Shown in pieces: positions 61,553 through 64,000 of a DNA stretch of 64,000 nucleotides. The DNA comes from Enoplosus armatus (lineage: Eukaryota > Chordata > Actinopteri > Centrarchiformes > Enoplosidae): NCBI RefSeq assembly GCF_043641665.1, contig NC_092193.1, positions 14,951,501 through 15,015,500 of the forward strand, read 5' to 3'. Every line of letters begins with the position of its first letter. Within the stretch, counting starts at the first letter, position 1. A program made the position numbers and the translations under genes. The notes beneath the pieces are model-generated. The model ran no database searches and was not told where the DNA came from. It worked only from the letters and a program-made list of their open reading frames with translations.

Positions 61553-63867
61553 CAGCAGTGCACAAGGCAATATCTCTCCTACTGCCACAGCAGGTACACT
61601 CACTCTTTATTAGCAGGGATGGAAGTCGTGAAGGTTATTGCCTTTTGCTTACAACACTTTGACTGACGTGCATTTTATTGTTTTAGCAGCAGGGCCATAT
61701 TGATTACAATGTATAGTGACAGCCTGCAGGAGAGAAACACAGGCAGCGGGGAAGGAGGGAGTGGTTATAAACAGGGAGAGAGAAAAGGCTTTTGTACCCC
61801 GGTTGTGGAGTTGAGCTCAGCCAGGATGAAGAAGACGTACTCCTGCCCCGGGTCCAGAGCTCGGTTCTCAAAGCCTCCGTAGTCCAGCTGGTCCCCCAGG
61901 GTGAAGAAGGCCGGTAGGGTGGCAGGTGTGAAACGGGCTGTGATGTAAGCCCGCCGCAGGTCCACCTGCTTCTGCTGCCGAGAATCCCTCTGCCTTTGAC
62001 TGATGTCTTTTAACAGCTGAGAGAAAAAGAGAGGAACAGAGAGAGGGGAGACAGAGACGAGAATAAATTAGACGTTCCAATATCTATGACTAATGTTTAA
62101 ACACTGATATTCAATTATAAAGGGCAAGCGTTGCCAGGAGTTCTCAGTGATGGGATTGTGTGTGAGTGTGTGTTTATAGGTCTTTTCCTCCTTCCAGGCA
62201 CAGACATCAGTGTTGCTGTCATTGTTGTGGTTCTCACCTCCTCTAGGTCCATTTCATCTGGGCTCTTGAGGTGTCTGATGACGCCGCGGGCTCTCCTCAG
62301 CGGAACCACAACAACATAAACATTCCTGTGGGAGCAGAGGAGGACACACAACATAACACCAGTTGCACCGATACAATTGCAAACATGCCTCAAACTATTT
62401 TCATGTTTCCTTGCCAACGTGTTGCACTAAAGAATGCGTGTAACATCTTGTCAGTCAGCGTTATCATCATGCCTCACACCTTCAGAGACTGTAATCATCT
62501 GACCTGAAAGCCATGACAACTATTTCAAAAACATCTAAAACTCCATCTTTCAATCTTACTTGACAGGAGTGCGAGTCTCCAGCGACGGCAGGATTATGGT
62601 GACCGTGGTCTCAGTGTCACGGGTGTGGTCAATTTCAGGGCGGCGGATGGTGATTGGCGGGGAGGTCTTTGCGGAGATGCGGTGGCGAAGGCCTCCCATG
62701 TTGCCCTCCGGAGCGGTGATCTTAAAGTCGTAGTTGGTGTCAGCCTGAAGGTTTGGGATAACTGCCTTTCTCAGGCGAGCGTCCACCTCCATCTTCTGTC
62801 GGTTATACTCCACCTGGAGGAAGGGAGAGCGTTAGTGAAGTTAGGTAAAAGGCAAAGAGGCTTATTTATATATTGTATGCTGATGATATCCTATTGTACT
62901 TTAATGCGTTAACACCTGGCCCCCTTTTGAAGACAGTCTACCTAAATTAAAACTGAAAACTAATTCATTCATTAGACCCTGGAACTTAATTTGGAAATGC
63001 AGTTTTCAAGGGTTTATTGGACAACCACCCTGCCCCAATTTACATCATATTTGAAAGAAAAAGTTCAACCTTTTGGTAAATATGCTTTCATTTTCATGCC
63101 GAGATTTAGATGAGAAGCTTGATACCACTCACATGTCTGTACGGTAAATATGAAGCTACCACCAGCAGCCGGCTAACTCAGCTTAGCATTAAGGAGGAAA
63201 CAGCTAGCCTGGCTCTGGCCAAAGGTAAGAAAATCTGCCCACCAGTGCCTCTAAAGCTCACTAATCTCAATTAGTTGTTTTACGTGGTTGTTATGTACCT
63301 ATTTCCAGCAAGACGGTGAATTTACATTTTTACACTTACTTTTTTTTGGATGGATTAAACAAATAAGATATATGGTGTTATTTAGTGAGCTGTAGAGGTG
63401 CCGGTTGGTGGAATTTGTTATATATAGTAAATGTTCATTTTCAAGTAACTTTTCTACGGCTGAAAGGTTAACACTTCCACAGTTGGGAGTATAATTCAAG
63501 TTACTAAAAACACAGAAATGTATGATAATGTGAAGTATTATAATCAAAAGCACGTTATGTTGTATTATGTTATACATTATCTCAAGAAATGACAGACAAG
63601 GCACACATCACCACACATGTACATGAACCAGTCCATGGACATACAGTAAAGCGATAGGGGTTGCTGCTCTCTGGAAACTCCCAGGTCAGAAGAACACTGG
63701 TCTTAGTGGCCAGATTGACTGAAAAATTTCTCGGCACATCTGGGAAGGAAGCAAACAAATAAAAAAAACAGTCACTTGTGATGAAATGTTTTATTCTAAT
63801 CAGCGTCTCCCTTTGCTTTCCCACTGCAAACCTGTAAAAATGGAAGACACGTCAGTCAGATCTGTTA
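51084..63867 (-). CDS. ptprs: Receptor-type tyrosine phosphatase S (LAR family), 3' half, partial (20 exons seen)
   Basis: Type I synaptic/axonal receptor whose ectodomain (Ig and earlier FNIII domains, right of the window) binds proteoglycans and synaptic adhesion partners. Seen here (907 residues): the last FNIII region, a stalk with a minimal furin-type RDSR site (inferred cleavage), membrane span ([20 protein letters not shown]), juxtamembrane SKRKDSEP and [13 protein letters not shown], then D1 and D2. D1 has [13 protein letters not shown] (Asp codon 55554-55552) and [10 protein letters not shown] (Cys codon 55458-55456), so it should be active. D2 has DWPEQG (Glu replacing Asp) and [10 protein letters not shown], the usual low-activity D2 of this family. 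The KRKDSEP juxtamembrane motif and the SEMA6B/ABHD17A neighbours favour PTPRS over PTPRD and PTPRF. Whether it is the a or b teleost copy cannot be told. Confidence 0.93.
51476..51507. repeat. (AT)n microsatellite
   Basis: About 32 bp, in the last ptprs intron. Confidence 0.95.
51920..52055 (-). CDS. ptprs: ptprs exon, D2
   Basis: 136 nt encoding [20 protein letters not shown] and [15 protein letters not shown]. Donor GTAAAC. Confidence 0.96.
52197..52351 (-). CDS. ptprs: ptprs exon, D2 WPE loop and Cys
   Basis: 155 nt encoding [20 protein letters not shown] and [10 protein letters not shown]. Glu at the WPD position (52303-52301) marks the usual catalytically weak D2. Acceptor CCTGAG/CTCAG, donor GTAAGC. 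Confidence 0.96.
52945..52984. repeat. (CA)n microsatellite
   Basis: About 40 bp, in the ptprs intron after the D2 exon ending at 53134. A shorter CA run lies at 52813-52834 in the same intron. Confidence 0.95.
53134..53259 (-). CDS. ptprs: ptprs exon, D2
   Basis: 126 nt, phase 0, encoding [20 protein letters not shown] and [20 protein letters not shown]. Acceptor TCTCAG, donor GTGGGT. Confidence 0.95.
53360..53486 (-). CDS. ptprs: ptprs exon, D2
   Basis: 127 nt encoding [20 protein letters not shown] and [20 protein letters not shown]. The acceptor tract is TG-rich (TGTGTGTGTAG); donor GTAGGG. Confidence 0.95.
53846..54024 (-). CDS. ptprs: ptprs exon, D2 start
   Basis: 179 nt encoding [40 protein letters not shown] and [13 protein letters not shown]. 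Acceptor ATCCAG, donor GTATGT. KNRL instead of KNRY is normal for D2. Confidence 0.95.
54483..54768 (-). CDS. ptprs: ptprs exon, end of D1 and D1-D2 linker
   Basis: 286 nt encoding [40 protein letters not shown] and [12 protein letters not shown]. Donor GTAGGG. Confidence 0.95.
54805..55430. repeat. Interspersed foldback repeat, copy 4 (in a ptprs intron)
   Basis: Both arms present: AAATATGAAGCTACAGCCAG near 54876 and the inverted arm ending TAACTATCCCTTCAAG near 55427. The largest and best-preserved copy. Confidence 0.78.
55454..55608 (-). CDS. ptprs: ptprs exon, D1 WPD loop and catalytic Cys
   Basis: 155 nt encoding [20 protein letters not shown] and [11 protein letters not shown] with the nucleophilic Cys; the next exon completes [10 protein letters not shown]. 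The residue before His is Ala where the family usually has Val. Acceptor ATATCAG, donor GTAGAG. Confidence 0.95.
56432..56551 (-). CDS. ptprs: ptprs exon, D1
   Basis: 120 nt, phase 0, encoding [20 protein letters not shown] and [20 protein letters not shown]. Acceptor GTGTAG, donor GTAAAT. Confidence 0.94.
56740..56915 (-). CDS. ptprs: ptprs exon, D1
   Basis: 176 nt encoding [40 protein letters not shown] and [12 protein letters not shown]. Acceptor TTGCAG, donor GTGGGA. Confidence 0.95.
57389..57512 (-). CDS. ptprs: ptprs exon, D1 with the KNRY loop
   Basis: 124 nt encoding [20 protein letters not shown] and [20 protein letters not shown], the substrate-recognition loop. Acceptor TTCCCAG, donor GTGAGG. 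Confidence 0.95.
57789..57886 (-). CDS. ptprs: ptprs exon, entry to D1 (wedge region)
   Basis: 98 nt encoding [20 protein letters not shown] and [12 protein letters not shown]. Acceptor CACGCAG, donor GTGAGA. Confidence 0.93.
58189..58239. repeat. (CA)n microsatellite
   Basis: About 50 bp, in the 1.7-kb ptprs intron 57887-59621. The rest of that intron shows nothing recognisable. Confidence 0.95.
59622..59734 (-). CDS. ptprs: ptprs exon, juxtamembrane
   Basis: 113 nt encoding [20 protein letters not shown] and [17 protein letters not shown]. Acceptor GAGCAG, donor GTACGA. KRKDSEP is the PTPRS-specific feature. Confidence 0.92.
59948..59959 (-). CDS. ptprs: ptprs 12-nt microexon (juxtamembrane KPD)
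   Basis: CAAACCTGACAG lies between acceptor GAAGCAG and donor GTAAGA. Joined to its neighbours it gives YKNKPDSKRK, identical to the mammalian PTPRS juxtamembrane sequence I know. Skipping it leaves the frame intact (YKNKRK). Confidence 0.75.
60629..60672. repeat. TATATG-type microsatellite
   Basis: About 44 bp of TATATATG/TATATATGTA units, in the ptprs intron between the membrane-span exon and the 12-nt microexon. Confidence 0.9.
60762..60919 (-). CDS. ptprs: ptprs exon, transmembrane segment
   Basis: 158 nt encoding [20 protein letters not shown] and the span [20 protein letters not shown], then AILLYK. Acceptor TTACAG, donor GTGAGT splits the next codon after two bases. Confidence 0.94.
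61511..61552. repeat. (AT)n microsatellite
   Basis: About 42 bp with AC/GT interruptions, in the ptprs intron 60920-61797. Confidence 0.9.
61798..62016 (-). CDS. ptprs: ptprs exon, membrane-proximal ectodomain
   Basis: 219 nt, phase 0, encoding [38 protein letters not shown] and LAELNSTTG. It carries the possible RDSR processing site. Acceptor CTCTCAG, donor GTACAA. Confidence 0.92.
62238..62325 (-). CDS. ptprs: ptprs exon, membrane-proximal ectodomain
   Basis: 88 nt encoding [20 protein letters not shown] and SPDEMDLEE. Acceptor CCACAG, donor GTGAGA. Confidence 0.92.
62560..62813 (-). CDS. ptprs: ptprs exon, FNIII
   Basis: 254 nt encoding [40 protein letters not shown] and [14 protein letters not shown]. 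Acceptor CTCCAG, donor GTAAGA. Confidence 0.92.
63050..63415. repeat. Interspersed foldback repeat, copy 5 (in a ptprs intron)
   Basis: Contains GTAAATATGAAGCTACCACC, GAAACAGCTAGCCTGGCTCT and GGATTAAACAAATAAGATAT, matching copies 1-4. The 3' arm is truncated. Confidence 0.72.
63645..63739 (-). CDS. ptprs: ptprs exon, FNIII start
   Basis: 95 nt encoding [20 protein letters not shown] and [11 protein letters not shown], the A-C strands of a fibronectin repeat typical of LAR phosphatases. Acceptor TCCCAG, donor GTATGT. Confidence 0.9.
63832..63867 (-). CDS. ptprs: ptprs mini-exon (36 nt) in the membrane-proximal FNIII region
   Basis: 36 nt between acceptor CCCTCAG and donor GTTTGC, open in the ptprs frame ([11 protein letters not shown], then a split Asp codon). 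Symmetric phase, so it could be an alternative cassette. Supported by splice sites and frame only. Confidence 0.6.
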
Positions 63868-64000
63868 CTGAGGGAAGAATACATGATGGTTAGGAGGACG
63901 GGCAGGTGACGAGGAGAGTGGATGGCAAGAGTAATCAGTAGAAATAACAGTCAGACTGGCTGCAGGAATGTGACATGCCACATTCTCAGAGTGTAAGGTT

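Noticed and set aside
1..64000. A previously undescribed multi-gene system
   Set aside because: All four genes belong to well-known vertebrate families with normal catalytic or structural residues, and the remaining DNA is introns, UTRs and repeats. Nothing seen requires a new system.

Overview
The window is vertebrate nuclear DNA from a ray-finned fish, most likely a percomorph teleost. The genes are split by GT-AG introns, CA/TG microsatellites are abundant, and there are several interspersed repeat families of the kind I know from perch-like fish genomes. No assembly or species label can be read from the sequence.

Layout: four protein-coding genes. (1) 871-13879, minus strand: sema6b, a transmembrane class 6 semaphorin, with 16 coding exons. 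A very long 5' intron probably leads to a non-coding first exon near 26.6-26.85 kb. (2) 28.57-36.65 kb, plus strand: abhd17a, a depalmitoylating serine hydrolase, with a non-coding first exon, four coding exons and a long 3' UTR. (3) 37.3-44.1 kb, minus strand: a GRAMD2-family gene (GRAM domain plus C-terminal membrane anchor, 13 coding exons), converging tail to tail with abhd17a. (4) 51.08 kb to beyond the right edge, minus strand: the 3' half of ptprs, a LAR-type receptor tyrosine phosphatase. It covers the last fibronectin repeats, the membrane span, and phosphatase domains D1 and D2. All exon boundaries below were derived by hand; reading frames join without conflict across every junction, so the inferred CDS lengths are multiples of three (895, 363 and 338 residues for the three complete genes; 907 residues for the ptprs part).

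SEMA6B, PTPRS and ABHD17A are all on human 19p13.3, so the block is an ancient syntenic segment. The GRAMD2-like gene is the unexpected member: the human GRAMD2 genes lie beside other SEMA6 paralogues (5q23 and 15q). Functionally, sema6b and ptprs both act in axon guidance and synapse formation, abhd17a removes palmitate from synaptic and Ras-type proteins, and GRAMD2 proteins mark ER-plasma membrane contacts. They are neighbours by ancestry and do not form an operon-like unit.

I found no evidence of an undescribed multi-gene system, CRISPR array, phage, tRNA or rRNA gene. The most interesting signals are: complementary UG and CA repeats on either side of the in-frame PSI exon of sema6b; a 12-nt microexon and a 36-nt mini-exon in ptprs; an in-frame GGGGCA repeat encoding poly-Gly-Ala in abhd17a; a substitution in the ptprs D1 signature; and a foldback repeat family with five copies here.
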